From the NCBI GenBank assembly GCA_963678675.1, contig OY783194.1, forward strand, positions 31,970,278 through 32,034,277: a stretch of 64,000 nt of DNA, given 5' to 3'. A program made the position numbers and the translations under genes. Of the stretch, positions 46,952-59,300 are shown one piece after another. This DNA comes from Xiphydria camelus (taxonomy: Eukaryota; Arthropoda; Insecta; Hymenoptera; Xiphydriidae). The notes under the pieces are model-generated. The model had not been told where the DNA came from and did no database searches. It worked only from the letters and a program-made list of their open reading frames with translations. Position 1 is the first letter of the stretch; every line of letters begins with the position of its first letter.

Positions 46952-48166
46952 TACTTGATCCATTTTACAAGAAAATCTTTTCGGAGCGTTCGCGCGTTTT
47001 AATGCGGATCGTACAGTGAGCCGAAGGCGAAGCGAAGGAAAAAAGTGGAAGGCTTCGTATTATCGCATTTGCTCGCATAACGGCTTCTTATCATTTCTAC
47101 AATCACCGGAGGAAGGAGAAATGAAGACAACAACGAGTCCTTTATTTTTATCCCACCGCAATTGGATACTCGGGACGGATCACAAGAGCACACATCCACA
47201 CACGCGTATCGCCTTTATCGGTGAACAAATTGAAACGATATTAATCGGGATCCACGGATGGGCGTTGCGGAATAATCATCGATGAATTACACCGATTCGC
47301 AATTCTTCGCGCGCGAAAGTTCGCCCGTTGTCGCTGGAGCGACACTTGCTGCCGAAATGTTCGAAAGAGGTGCGATCGCGGATGTCGATTACGTTTGGGC
47401 GGTCGATCGCGCGGGGACTTTGACACTCGTGCGACTTACACATCGACGAAGCAACAACGGCGGTGTCATAACTCACACATCGATTTGATCGATACCGCGT
47501 GTTCTTTTCACGTCTCGGTTGCATTAGGGAAATGAATTTCAAGCGCGAGCATATCGAGACGAATCAGCTACGGAATAAAAGCGAACTGCGTGTGGGATAA
47601 TTCCTGGAGAAATGCCGCGTAGGTGTTGGTTGCCAGAGCGTCGTTGAAATCACGCTAACTAAAAAAGAAAGAAGATTCTATCGATTGCGTAATCACCACA
47701 CTGCGAAAAAAAAATATTCGAGAGACATCGTCGTGTATATCGAGAGTATTCGGAATTTTCTTTTTCACCCTCGAAGCAGATGTGTGCACGATTTTCAAAA
47801 GCTCGGTGAATTGAGTAATCGAGATCGAGTGTCGAAATGGCTTTAGTTTGAAAACAGTGTATTTGCTGCGTTCTATTTTCATATCAAGGCCGTTTGTCTG
47901 GTCAATATTTGTCTATGGTTTTAGTGTGGGAATCTTAAAAATTACTCTTTTATTGTTTGTTATTTCACGCGCGAAATTACATCACACTATAAATCCGCTC
48001 GTATCGTATGTTCGATAGTACTCCCAGCGTCTCGGATTTTTTCACTGGTGACTTTTTAAAATGTCATTTTTAAACATATTCGTCAATGAAGAATTAATTC
48101 TCATACTGCGTCATTAGCTAAGGCAGCGTTTGCCCTGGATAATGGAAACATGAGAATTGACTGAGT
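46952..48166. other. no feature seen
   Basis: Intergenic; a lone CACTGCGAAAAAAAAA terminus at 47699 without partner. Confidence 0.45.
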
Positions 48167-48489
48167 ACATTGAGAGATATGATTGCTAGTATCAAAAAAT
48201 TTTGACGATACATTGAGAGAAATAATTGCTAGTTTCAATAAAATATGTCTTGAATCAAGAACATATGATCTTACAAATTTTTTATGAATACAGATTCTTG
48301 GTCGAAGAATACATATTCTTGATACAAAAGTACCTTCGTTGGAACAAGAAATTCTTTCCGCGCGAAAAAAAAAACAATTACACAAGCCTATCAAATATTT
48401 TCTCGCAAAACCATATGTTGATCCTGGAATTATGTCATGCTTTTGATTGAAGAAAACATTTTTGGCACCGGCAATTATTTCTCTCAGTG
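48167..48489. repeat. C7, family C element with duplicated left end
   Basis: CATTGAGAGATATGATTGCT (48169) then a second CATTGAGAGAAATAATTGCT (48211), ending AATTATTTCTCTCAGTG. Confidence 0.75.
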
Positions 48490-50493
48490 TACATCTACTT
48501 TTCCGAATTATAGGAAATACAAAAAGCACGTTACGCTTCGGATTAATAAATCCCACTTTCTCGTAAAATCGATCTACGATAGTCATAGATTCCGCGTACA
48601 GCTTCCGCCTTTTTTCGAAAGTCTATAATTGCATTTCGCCTCGAGGACCAAAACAGCTGTCGCTCATCGTCACGACTGATGCGTCCGACAATGCGAAAGA
48701 ACGACATTTTCCGCAGTCAGAGTTTTCTGCGCGCGCTCCTCCAAAAAAAAAAAAAGTAGTCCGAGCACACGTGCGCGCAGCCTTTATTTTCTTCGCGGTT
48801 CTCCCGAAAAGTAGAACGCGCAAACGGATTACCGGTCCGAGAGCAGGTCAATCGGCGGAGAGCCGACGAGGAACCTTATTCGCCGCGAGACGATTAGAAA
48901 GAGCATTCCGAGCCATATTCGGCAGTCGGTGCCGTCGAGCCGCCCCGGTAATTTACTCGGTCATCTAATAAATCGCATCGCAAAACGGAACGGAGCTACG
49001 AAGGCGTCGTTCCATTGAGGCGTCCCGCGGCGAGCGATTAGCGTCGTTAGCCGCTAACTCGACTACAACTGTCGCGAGTGAGTGCACGAATGAAAAAAAG
49101 GTCGATGACGCCCTCGTGAATCCCCCCACTCCGCCGCCGCGATGATCGTGACCGCGTAGAAACGCGCGGGTCCTCTCGAAACTGCCCGATCGGCTCGTCC
49201 TGCATCGAGGATCCGACGAATAGAAGACGGCGGTATTCGCTCCGTGCGTACGAACACTGTTATATTTAATCGAGCATGTATGGCAGTACACGGTCAGAGC
49301 AATTGTTCATCAAAAAGCACCGATCCACAAAACAGTAGACTTCAAAAAGCCCCTATTTATTTCATTTAAGAGAAATTGAGATTAAATTTAAGCGAAGAAA
49401 AGGAGCAATTTTGATTAAAAAAGATCTAACTAGAAATTAAAAATTTGCAATGGTTTTAAAAAATAACAATTTTTAAAATATACAATGAAACACCGATATT
49501 TATTAAGCGAATGAAGAATGTTTTTTAACTTAAACATTTGAATCTCTCGTATTAAATCCGTGTATCTTAATCTGATGTAAGGAAATAGAAATCTAGTTTC
49601 CGGGGTAAGAAGCATTAATTCAACTAGGCTTTTATATTTTAAACGATATATTGATGCAGGTAAATAAAGTAGGGATTATAGTGCTATTTTATTTAAAAAA
49701 AAGGAACGAAATTGACAATTTTGAACCTTTTCACGTAATCCGAAACGAGTTAAAGGTAAACTCAACAGGAAAGCTGAATAACAGGTGGTTTTAGAGGGAA
49801 AATGTTGAATTATAAAAGAAAAAGGGGAAAATCGCGAATTTTAGTGGAAAAGGGTTAAATTAAAAAAAATAGAGAAATGAAGGGGAATAGAGGACACACC
49901 GTGAAGCCTGAAACAGATCGCGCTGCAAATATGCATGTGTGTAATCACACACGCTCATTAAAGTACAACAGTGTTCGTACACACGGAGCTGATACTTACT
50001 CGTAAAGAGCCATTGACGCAATGATTAGCGTATCGCGAATTGGACGTGTAAACGCTAATAAATTTGGCGAACGACGCGCGGGTCGTTGTATTTATATTTA
50101 CGCTTAAAAGAAAAAATATAAATCCGAGGGCGATGACATCATCGCGAGATGATGCCCACCCCCACGCTCGATTCCCTCCGTCCGCCCGGAAAGTTTGCGT
50201 AATACGCGTTTCGTGGCAGTCTTTTTCGGACGGGCTGCGCTGCGGATGCCGCGGCAGCGGCGGTGGCTGCGCCCGGTCCAAATGTATCCGAACGCGATTC
50301 GTCCGCGCGCACGGACGGAAAATTTCGGTAGGCATCAGATGAGCGCATATGTTAGAGCGCGGAGGTCCAGCCTCAGAATCTCTGCTCGAGTATATCATTC
50401 ATCCGACCTTTGAACGGGCATCTCGCTTGACGTAGTAATTTGCACGTATATAATACATATGTACGCTATATCACGTCGAGTCGAATTCGTCTG
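48490..50493. other. no gene seen
   Basis: GC-rich patches at 48.8-49.3 and 50.1-50.4 kb around an AT-rich core (49.3-49.9 kb). Upstream of Prip; either patch may hold its promoter. Confidence 0.4.
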
Positions 50494-50494
50494 G

Positions 50495-51137
50495 TATACG
50501 GGGTGTAAGTTTACCAAGGACCACGTCCATTTATTCCTGTCGCTTGTCATTTTACGAAAAAATCCTTCGAATATAAGTGTTTTGGTGTCGAGAGGGACGT
50601 ACGATACGCGTAAGTGTTTTTTGATAAAACGCCTAATTGACGAAATATGAAGGTTACCTCTATTTTTTAAAACGGAACTCAACTTTTTCGCTATTATAAA
50701 AGTTGTAGAGCTCGTCGAGATGAGCAAAAAAGGTATAAGGCGAAAGGCCCATTCGTTGGGCCGTTTTTGAAATATTGCCGCTCAAAGTACAAGAGTAAGT
50801 AAGAGAGTGAGTTAAGAATTCGGGGAACTTTTACTCTTGTAGTTTGAGTGGCAATATTTCACAAACGGTTCAACGAATGTGCCTCTTTCACCTTATATCT
50901 CTTTTGTTCATCTCAACGAGCTCTACAACTTTTGTAAGAGCGAAAATATCGAGTTCCCATTTAAAAAAATAGCGGTAACCTTCATATCTTGCAGATAACG
51001 CGTCTTATCAAAAACCACTTCCATGTATTACACGTCCTCCTCGACACCAAATAACTTTTATTTGAAGGATTTTTTCGTGAAATAAAAAATAACGGTGATA
51101 AATGAATTTGGCCCTCGGTAAATGTACACCCTGTATA
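50495..51137. repeat. AE, large foldback with arms of about 310 bp
   Basis: TATACGGGGTGTAAGTTTAC to GTACACCCTGTATA. The two arms (50495-50808 and 50826-51137) are inverted copies at roughly 85 percent identity by eye, including AAAAATCCTTC, TTTTGGTGTCGAG, ATATGAAGGTTACC, AAAGTTGTAGAGCTCGT and AATATTGCC, separated by a short loop. Confidence 0.85.
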
Positions 51138-51539
51138 AAGTCCCCCTCCTTTTACGATCACGCGAAGTCGTTATCGAGCAATAAATTCAATCGTCTCCGC
51201 GTCTCGCTCCTCGGGCGGCCTTCGGGAGGACATGACGATCTGCATGTGTAATGCAACGCGATGATGAGAAACGTGGCGATGTTATACGCACGTGTGTGCG
51301 TCCTCGGTCTAAATTCGCAACGCGAAGCGGCAGAACTGTTAAACGATTGCGGTCGCAGTTCGTTGTCTCTCATATTCGAGAGTGTGCGCGTGCTTTCGTC
51401 GCAAGCTCCGGCCACCGCCGGCGCGTCGCGGCGTTATCCGCGCCCTGCATCGTCTGATAATACAATAGAAATGTTGCTTCGACGTACCGCGCGCATATGT
51501 GTGCCGCGTGAGATAATAATTAGTCTCCTGTTTGCACAG

Positions 51540-51797
51540 ATGGTGAACCTGAAGACGGCGCTGGGCGTGCAAGAGCTGACGAACAAGAAATCCAGCATCT
51601 ACCGGGCTCTGGTAGCGGAGCTTCTCGGCACGATGCTGCTCAGTTTCTTCGGTTGCGGTTCGGTCATCAACGGTAACGTCGTGGCGATCAGCCTCGCGTT
51701 CGGCCTCGCGGTGGCGGGAGTCGTACAGGCAATCGGCCACGTATCCGGTGGTCACATTAATCCAGCCGTCACCATCGGGCTGATGTCGGTCGGCAAG
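51540..51797 (+). CDS. Prip: Prip coding exon 1
   Basis: 86 codons, [20 protein letters not shown] to LMSVGK. Contains TM1 ([20 protein letters not shown]), TM2 ([17 protein letters not shown]) and the first NPA. The donor AAG followed by GTAAAG interrupts a read-through frame. Confidence 0.93.
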
Positions 51798-53536
51798 GTA
51801 AAGGCTGCATCGTGTGTACTGTGCTACGCATGACAGAGAAGCTACAGACATCGTCTAATTGTGTATTCGGCACCAACTGATCAAATTTCATCAATGAAAT
51901 TCTAAAAATAAATTTCGCCCCACTGCGAAACCCTGGCGGTTTAATGACTGCTGCTATAGATAAAATTTCATTATCGGAGCTCGTTTGTAAAACTGACCTA
52001 GTCAGTCGTAATTGCCGTTTCATATATCGGGCGACTTTAATCGTGAATAACTGGAATAACGCTGATCGTAAAAGTAGGCCAAGGAACACGAACGGTGTGA
52101 TATTTTAGGTATGGGAAAATAATTTGCTCGCAAAAATGATCGATTTTTCGATATTCCTTTGAGATTTCGTCGATAAATTTGCGATTTTCGGAATCAGTGT
52201 GAAAAAATACATCGAATAAAGGAGTTGAGAATAAAATTGTAGATTTCGATTTTTTAGAAAATTTCATGGGTGACATTTTTTCAATTTTTCGCAAAAATTA
52301 AAATCTCTTGAATCAGTCGTTCGACCACCCTGTCTTATGTATTTTTTTCGCGTTGATTACGAAAAGCACAATTATTATTAGGTCGATATTTATAAAGAAG
52401 TATGAGATACTATTCCTTTTTGTTAAAGTAGAAAAATATTTTCGCCCAAAAATCACCGATATTTCTGTATTTTTTAGCAATAATAATAATAAAAAAATAG
52501 ATCGTATAGGGTGGTTAATAGTTCGTCGCTATACACCGAGAGAACAGTTTACTAACAGTTACAGAATTTTATTATAAATACGGCAAAATAAATATTTCGT
52601 TAGGACAAGAAAATACATAATATATGTTAATTATTAAAATGTTTATTTCATTCAAATGGTTGTCTCAAAGGATCTAATTGTGCCAAATAAATGGTATCGC
52701 AATACTTAACGAATATTTACTTGATCCAATAAAATGTTTATTTCACCATATTCGAGCAAACATTGATTAACTACAGATAAATTATTTTCTCGGTCTATGA
52801 AAGAACCTCGGCATCACCCTGTATAGGTGTGTAGTAGCTATCGGACGGCACATGTAATATGTATGCATCTATAAATGACGTCAGTCGCTAACTCCGCATT
52901 GTTTTCGTGCGATCAGGTACCGATCATCCGAGGGATCCTCTACATACTGGTTCAGTGCGTAGGAGCGATCGCCGGATCCGCCGTGGTGAGGGCACTTACC
53001 CCGGACAACGTGTTGCTCCTGGGAGTGGTTAGTCTCCAAGGACGTGTCACTCCGGTTCAGGGCTTCGGAGTCGAGTTTTTCCTCGCTTTCGTCCTGGTTC
53101 TCGTCGTTTGCGGAGCAACCGACGCGGGTAAACCCGACAGCAAGGGAATCGCGCCGCTCATCATCGGACTGGCGGTCACTCTCGGCCATCTCATTGGTGT
53201 AAGAGAGTAATCGAAAGAAACTCGATAATTATAATCGCTTAGAAAGGAAATTCGCCCTGTTCTCGGCGCGAAGGACATTCTCACTGAAGCGTTACGCGAC
53301 TCCAGGTTCCAAGGACGGGCGCTGGTATGAACCCTGCAAGGTCCCTCGGCAGTGCGGTAGTCATGGCGAGCTTCGACGACCATTGGCTCTACTGGGTCGG
53401 GCCTGCTCTCGGCGGAGTCGCCGCCGCGATGATCTACGTGCACGCCTTCGGTCAGGCCAAAGAACCGGAATTGCCCAAGCCCTACGCATCCGTCTCCACG
53501 GAGGAAAAAGAGGTACATTACACCACCAAGATGTAG
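51540..53536 (+). CDS. Prip: Prip-type aquaporin, spliced from three coding exons
   Basis: Water channel of the insect Prip subfamily (MIP family), plasma membrane. Join 51540-51797, 52917-53198, 53306-53536, giving 256 residues; all junctions are phase 0 and GT-AG. NPA motifs are at 74-76 (GHINPAVT) and 189-191 ([10 protein letters not shown]). Selectivity-filter positions are Phe54, His177, Ala186 and Arg192, consistent with a water pore and lacking the AQP1 mercury-sensitive Cys. His177 excludes the entomoglyceroporin group, which has a small residue there. [29 protein letters not shown] and [15 protein letters not shown] are Prip-like. The ATG at 51540 directly follows a splice acceptor (TTTGCACAG), so the 5'UTR comes from an upstream exon. 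The gene is compact (introns 1119 and 107 bp), unlike its 31-kb neighbour Drip, which lies head to head with it. The C-terminal tail is hydrophilic and ends HYTTKM. Confidence 0.92.
52110..52500. repeat. I2, inverted repeat related to I1, in Prip intron 1
   Basis: GGAATCAGTGTGAAAAAATA near 52191 pairs with TATTTTTTTCGCGTTGATTACG near 52340; same core as I1. Confidence 0.55.
52535..52798. repeat. D10, family D element in Prip intron 1
   Basis: CACCGAGAGAACAGTTTACT to AAATTATTTTCTCGGTC. Confidence 0.8.
52917..53198 (+). CDS. Prip: Prip coding exon 2
   Basis: 94 codons, [20 protein letters not shown] to VTLGHLIG. Covers TM3, TM4 and TM5 including His177. The acceptor is GATCAG. The donor is placed at GGT followed by GTAAGA, because this gives the 12-residue His-to-Asn spacing that the family needs. 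Confidence 0.92.
53306..53536 (+). CDS. Prip: Prip coding exon 3, stop
   Basis: 76 codons and a TAG stop. Starts [16 protein letters not shown] after acceptor GACTCCAG, then TM6 ([20 protein letters not shown]) and a charged tail ([20 protein letters not shown]). The frame between this exon and the previous one is open only through the 107-bp intron. Confidence 0.93.
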   Translation, partial: VPRTGAGMNPARSLGSAVVMASFDDHWLYWVGPALGGVAAAMIYVHAFGQAKEPELPKPYASVSTEEKEVHYTTKM

Positions 53537-55448
53537 CTAGAGCAACACGGGGATCCCCTGCGGCGGATATCAAGTTTCTCGCGTGTTCGATGTTTTTCAT
53601 TTCCGCCCGCAAGGGTTCTTTTTGTATACCAATGTTTAACCGAGAGAAAGAGCGATGAAGGAATGAATGCGACGGAGAAAACGCCCCTTTGCGCGTGCGA
53701 GAGAGCGATGATCTACTTCCGCAAATTTGAAACATTTGTAAAGACAACTTCGTCTCTGCCCCTTACAGCGGTTCGAGTACATAGACAGCGGAAGAGGTGG
53801 CCTTTGACTTTTCGGACGACGTACGAAAAGAGAGCGAAAGAGAGAGAATGGGAGAGAAAGAGAGGGAGAGCGAGCGAACGCTTAAACAAATCCAATGAGT
53901 AATTTATAAGGAAATATACAAAGCAAGTTGTTTTGCAGCTCCAGCGGCTCACCAGCAAGAAGGGTGCCCATCCTGCTTGACTCTGCCGCTTTAATTGCCA
54001 AAACCTTGCACTCATGAGCATAACCAGCATGACGCATCGCCAATCCGTTATCATCGGGCTGCATTGCGCTTTTGTCCTCGCTCTCGCGCGGGACTGCCGA
54101 ACGTGGCGATAATAATTTTACTATCACCTCATACCTATTGTGTTACGCGCGAATTTCGCTTCTTCCTATTCTCGTATTCATCATTCGTTTCATACGACGG
54201 TATCTCGTTATTTGACTTCGGAAGCGAAATTTCACCTACTTTGAATTTATCTGTGATTGTTTCGAATTGATTTTTCAAGCGTCGTCATTTTCAATAAAGA
54301 TCGATCGATTTTCCGGAATAATTTTTACGGCCGAAAATTCAATTTTGAACGCTTGCTTTCATTGCATCCACCGTAACAGCATTCTTCCGCCATAGTAGAC
54401 TTTAATATTAAGCTTGTACTCATTTGAAGCAAACCGTTGAAATACGCGAACTCGCTATGTCTATTTTCCTACGACTTTTGTATTAATTTATAATTGTCGC
54501 GTTTACGAGTACCTACATACTTTTCTATTCATTTCGTTTACTATAGATATAATACATAGAACAGAAATACGATATTACGTATACGAGTATAAATGTAGCA
54601 AGGAGATGTGTAATTTGAACATGTAAACCGTACTATGTGGTGTGTGTAATAAAGTATGCACACATATTTTCTACGAGACGACGTGCCTTTCACACTTTTT
54701 AATAGAATCTTTAAAACAGGAAGCTGGATTTTCGGAGGCGGAAGAAATGATTTCCAAGAGTTTCGATACGTACACACATACCACACTTTGTATTTGATAC
54801 AGAGATGTAAATATTGTTTATCAAGTGTAACCTACAGGCTTTTACTTCTATCGTCGTTTATGTCTACATAAATCTTTTTTATAAATCTTGGATGTGTCGT
54901 GACCATACTGTGTCGTTGTCATTAAGAGATGCATCGCACGCTAAAATTCTTGCAGCACGTTATTTTCGAAACGAAGTTCAACGAGGAATACTTAATTCAA
55001 TATTCAGCACCTGGACAAAATTATATCAATTTTCAATGACTGCGACACAAACCGGCCAAAAATTTACATAATAACTCTTACACACAATCACGATATATTC
55101 CATTTCCCTGTAAGAACTTAAAAAACCCGCGCTATGTCTATATCTATATTTATGATTTCTGCGGGAAAGTCATATCGATCTTATAAGAATTTCCGACAGA
55201 TAGCGAATTATAGTCCTTGCAATAGGTACTGTACGCTAGATCAAGCGATTCGAACGTCGCGTGCAGGGTACGTAATTGGATGCATACGAACCTTAGCACT
55301 TCGGTCACATAACTGTGATTGCACTCGTTCACGTGAATTCTATTTGCACGATCATTCTTTTTTGCGGGAGTATCTACTTCATTCAATTACAACTGGCATT
55401 ATCCGAAGTTTTCACGAGTCAATTTACAGCATAGATTTTCAGTTCCTT
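53537..55448. other. Prip 3' flank, no gene seen
   Basis: GA-rich run 53827-53880, candidate poly(A) signal 54293, otherwise AT-rich DNA between the convergent Prip and ZAD genes. Confidence 0.45.
54293..54298 (+). terminator. candidate Prip poly(A) signal
   Basis: First clean AATAAA (TTTTCAATAAAGATC) downstream of the Prip stop, 757 bases away. Position and orientation fit; cleavage site not visible. Confidence 0.35.
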
Positions 55449-55618
55449 TACGGAAAAATAATACCGAGAGAGAGAGGGTTAACCGCAGCTGTAGTACTAC
55501 TGATTTGTAGTAGATACTATTCGTTGGTAGCATCGACGATGACAATCGCGAATTTATTACCAGCTGGTAGCAGTACAACTGCTTGGTAGTTACGTACTAT
55601 CAGTATTATTTTTCCGTG
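55449..55618. repeat. AF, short palindromic element
   Basis: TACGGAAAAATAATACCGAG to CAGTATTATTTTTCCGTG; interior rich in TAGTA/TACTA and CAGCTG. Confidence 0.65.
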
Positions 55619-56364
55619 AACTATACGACTATTTTGTAGAGTTTCAAAGTTCATTTTGAAAGCGACATATACATTTGTGGTGCCATTTCTATTCTCTAAA
55701 TGACATATAAAAATTCCGCAAAGTGAAGATATCACGTCGACGAAACAGGTGAGATTAAGCATTTCGCACTGCTTAAAGAATATCCATATTTACAAAACAA
55801 TGTCAACAGGTGCTGAACTACTCGGCTTTGCAAGATCCCATGCAGTGTTAAAAATTAAAAGATTTCCGCGATAACAGTTCCCGAGTAATACAATAAAAGA
55901 TGCGTACAAACGACTGATTTTCAAACGGAATAATCATGTGTGGATAGCGATATTTTTCTCGGTCCTACATTTAAGAGATATACATTATAGGAAGGATGTA
56001 GCTTTGCAGTTTACCTATTGCTTCCCGAGTGACTACAGGAAGAACGCTCTAAGTATTACAGAGAAAACGAAGATTACGAAAATGTAATAGTAACGTATAA
56101 CGTAAAACATGATGATTATGTCTATGTATTTTTAATTTATCGCGGGAAGCAATCGAAGAATCTGTGTAGCGAAACAATCGATATCGTTTTTCGATAGCTC
56201 GGTCATTCGCAACGGTCATTCGCAACAGTCATTCGCAATCCGATGTATCTCGTTACCGCGTTCCACCGATTGTCCCAGTCATTTCAAGAATTTATAAATA
56301 GCGTGCAATGAAAACTGCTTACGATATCGATTGGCTTCTCAACAGACTCTGCACGTTTCATATC

Positions 56365-59300
56365 TCAACCCTCCATCTGCGAGAGTTTATCCTCAAGACT
56401 GTCCTGACTATCGTTGGTGTCGTTCAAATTGATCGTATCGTTTCCTTCCGCCAGCTCCATTATCGAGTCCTCCGCGTGTGTCTGGTCCGACTTTTGAGCA
56501 CTGAGCACCTGATCCGACGTTTCAAATATATCCGTAGTCTCAGAGAGATCTTGTCCGCTCAAGGACAACGTCACATCTTCCTGGACCACTTCCTCCTGAC
56601 TTATAACGTTTTCCTCAGGTTGAATCTGTTCAGATTCCTGACACTCTTGGCTTTCATCGGTTGCTTCGAGAATGCATTCATTCTCCATCTTGATAGTGGA
56701 TAGTCTCTCCGTCTCGTTTTCAGCCAATTCTTCCTCCAATGGTGCGGCAGTCGTCGTGTGTTCTTCCTTTATGTTATCCGTTTCCATTGGTTGCGGAACC
56801 ATATCTCCGGCGACTGATATCTGGGTCAGATTATTTAACACGTTCTCCTGCATCTTGATGACATTCTCGGTGGAGTCCAAGATGCTGCTGAGCTCGTGGC
56901 TCATATCCTCCATGGGAGGCACATCTTCCGTCTTAACCACGATGATCTTCTTATTCCCGTAAACCTTTGAGGTACTCATCACGGCTGGTTTCTTGTAGTC
57001 CTTCTTTACTGGTTCGGCCGGCGTCTCGGCCGCGGTCGGTATCGCTTCCGCTGCATTTTTCGAATTTCCTTCATCCCTCTTAGTTTGCGGCCCTTTGCCT
57101 TTTCCAGTTGCGGCGTTCTTCTCATCGCTGTCGTTATACTCCTGTTCCTCGTCGTAAATGCTCTGCTTCCTCTTAACGAAGACTCTCTTCAGCGGCAGCT
57201 GCTGCTCGTCCTCGGACTCGTCGTGTCGTTCCGGAAGCGAGTCGTCGATCTGCTCGTACTCCTGCTGCTTCCGAGCTTGGAGCTCCTCGATCTTCAACCG
57301 CTGCTGCTCTACTCGCTTCTCCAGTAGCTCCAACTTTTCCTTGGTCTCTCGATCTCCCTTGCCGGAGATCCCCGTTGCTTCCTCCTTCGTCACCTCGACA
57401 TTCTGCACGGTCGTCGGCGATTTTTGACTGGACACCTGCGTACTGGGCTGCGAGGTCTTCAACTCGAATTTCGGCGAATCTCCCAACAAGGGGTCGCTCG
57501 CTTTTATCGGAGCGGTCTGCTTTTGTTCCGGCGGTGATTGCGCCACATTCTGCGTTCCGCTTTGACTTTTATCGACCGGCTTCTTCACCACCACCCGCTT
57601 TACGACATTGCCCGTTTGAAGTTTCGCCAGTTCCGCGGGATCGATGATGGTCCCGTCCGGATTCATGATCACCTCTCGCGTGGTGTCGCCGTGCCGAATA
57701 ATTCTACGGACGATTACGCGCTTGGTCACTTTGTGTCCAGACGCCGGAGTCGCTTGACCGCTCTGCGCGCTGTCTCCCTCTTTACCGCTCGGCGTTCCCG
57801 CGGGTGCCTCCCCGCCGCTTCCCGCCGGTTTTCTCACGATTCTCTTGATCACTTTGATCGTACTAACCGACTTCTGAGTAGCCGCGGACGCGTCTCCCGC
57901 GTCGTCCTTAGCGGCTTGACCCGAAGTCGCGTGATTGCTCTGCGGAGTTGGCGATTTCGAGTTGACCTGACTCGTCGATTCCTTTCCCTGCTCCTGTGGA
58001 ATGTTCTGGTGCTTCAGCGGGATCTTGTGCTCCTTGAACACCTGGGCGACGATCTTCTGCACCTGCGCCTCCGTGTCGTCCACGCGACCTTTCTGCGACT
58101 CCTCCGCCTGCTTCGCCGGGCTGATTTTCGAAGTGGACTGACCGCCCGGTGACAATTTAGTCTTGGACTCCTGCATCTCTCCCCGACGTTGGATCGGCAT
58201 GAGCGTCTTGATCGTCTTCTTCACGACGTTCCCGTCCTTCCCGCGCACGAACACGACCTGCTCCTTCCTATCCTCCTTCTCGTTCCTCTCGGCTTCCTCT
58301 TCGCTCTCGGCGGGCTCGTTCTTTGGCAGTTTCTTTACAATATACGCCGGCGGCTCGTAATCGTCGTCTCCGTCCGAGTACTGCTCCTCCTCCTCCTCCT
58401 CCTCGGAATTCGACTCGAGCTTATCCTTCGACGAGTCGGGCTGCAGCCCGTCGGGTCCCATCTTCTCGCCAGCCTCGATGTGCTGCTTGATGTGCGTCAC
58501 GTAGTCCGCTCGGTTCCTGCACGACTCCTGGCAGACGTCGCAAGTCAGGCCCATCCTTGTGCGTTTCGTGTGCGTCAGTTGATGCACGTCCAGACTCTCC
58601 TTGCGCTTGAAGGCCTTGCCGCAGTCCTCGCAAACGTGACGCTTCTCGACGGAGTGAGAGCGCATGTGGCGCGTGAGATGATGCGACAGGAAGAAAGATC
58701 GGGGGCAGAGCTTGCACATGTACGGTCTGTGCCCGGCGTGGGTGCTCAGGTGACGAGCGAGCTTGGTGCTGGTCCGGAAGGCCTCCTTGCAGTACTCGCA
58801 AACGAAAGACTTGTCCTCGCTGTGCAGCACTTCGTGGCGCTCCAGGCCTTGCTTATAGGTGAATCGCTTATTGCAGATGTTGCACTGATACGGTTTTTGT
58901 GTCTTGTGCGACGTCTCCTCGTGTTTCTCCAGTTCCTCGGTCGTGAAGAACTCGCGGTCGCAGTGCTGGCAGCCGAATCGCGGCTCGTCGCGGTGCATCT
59001 TCTCGTGACGCTGCAGTAGGTTCGCGCGCGCGAAATTCCGCTGGCAGACGGGACAGGTGAACGGCTTGTCCTCGGAATGCGTGGCCATGTGCTTGGCCAG
59101 ATCGGCTCGAGAGAAGAACATGCGTTCGCACTCGGTGCATTTGTAATTGCGATCGCGATGAGCCCTCTGCATGTGCAGCACCAGGGCTTGCCTCAGCGGG
59201 AAGGTGCGATCGCAGTGTTCGCAGGCGTGAACCCTTATCTCGCCCGGCTCGAGTTTTCGATCGTCCTTCTCGTTGGAAGCTTCCTGATCGCCCTCGCTGC

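Noticed and set aside
51261..51539. Upstream extension of the Prip frame beyond the ATG
   Set aside because: The added residues show no aquaporin homology, and a good acceptor (TTTGCACAG) abuts the ATG at 51540.
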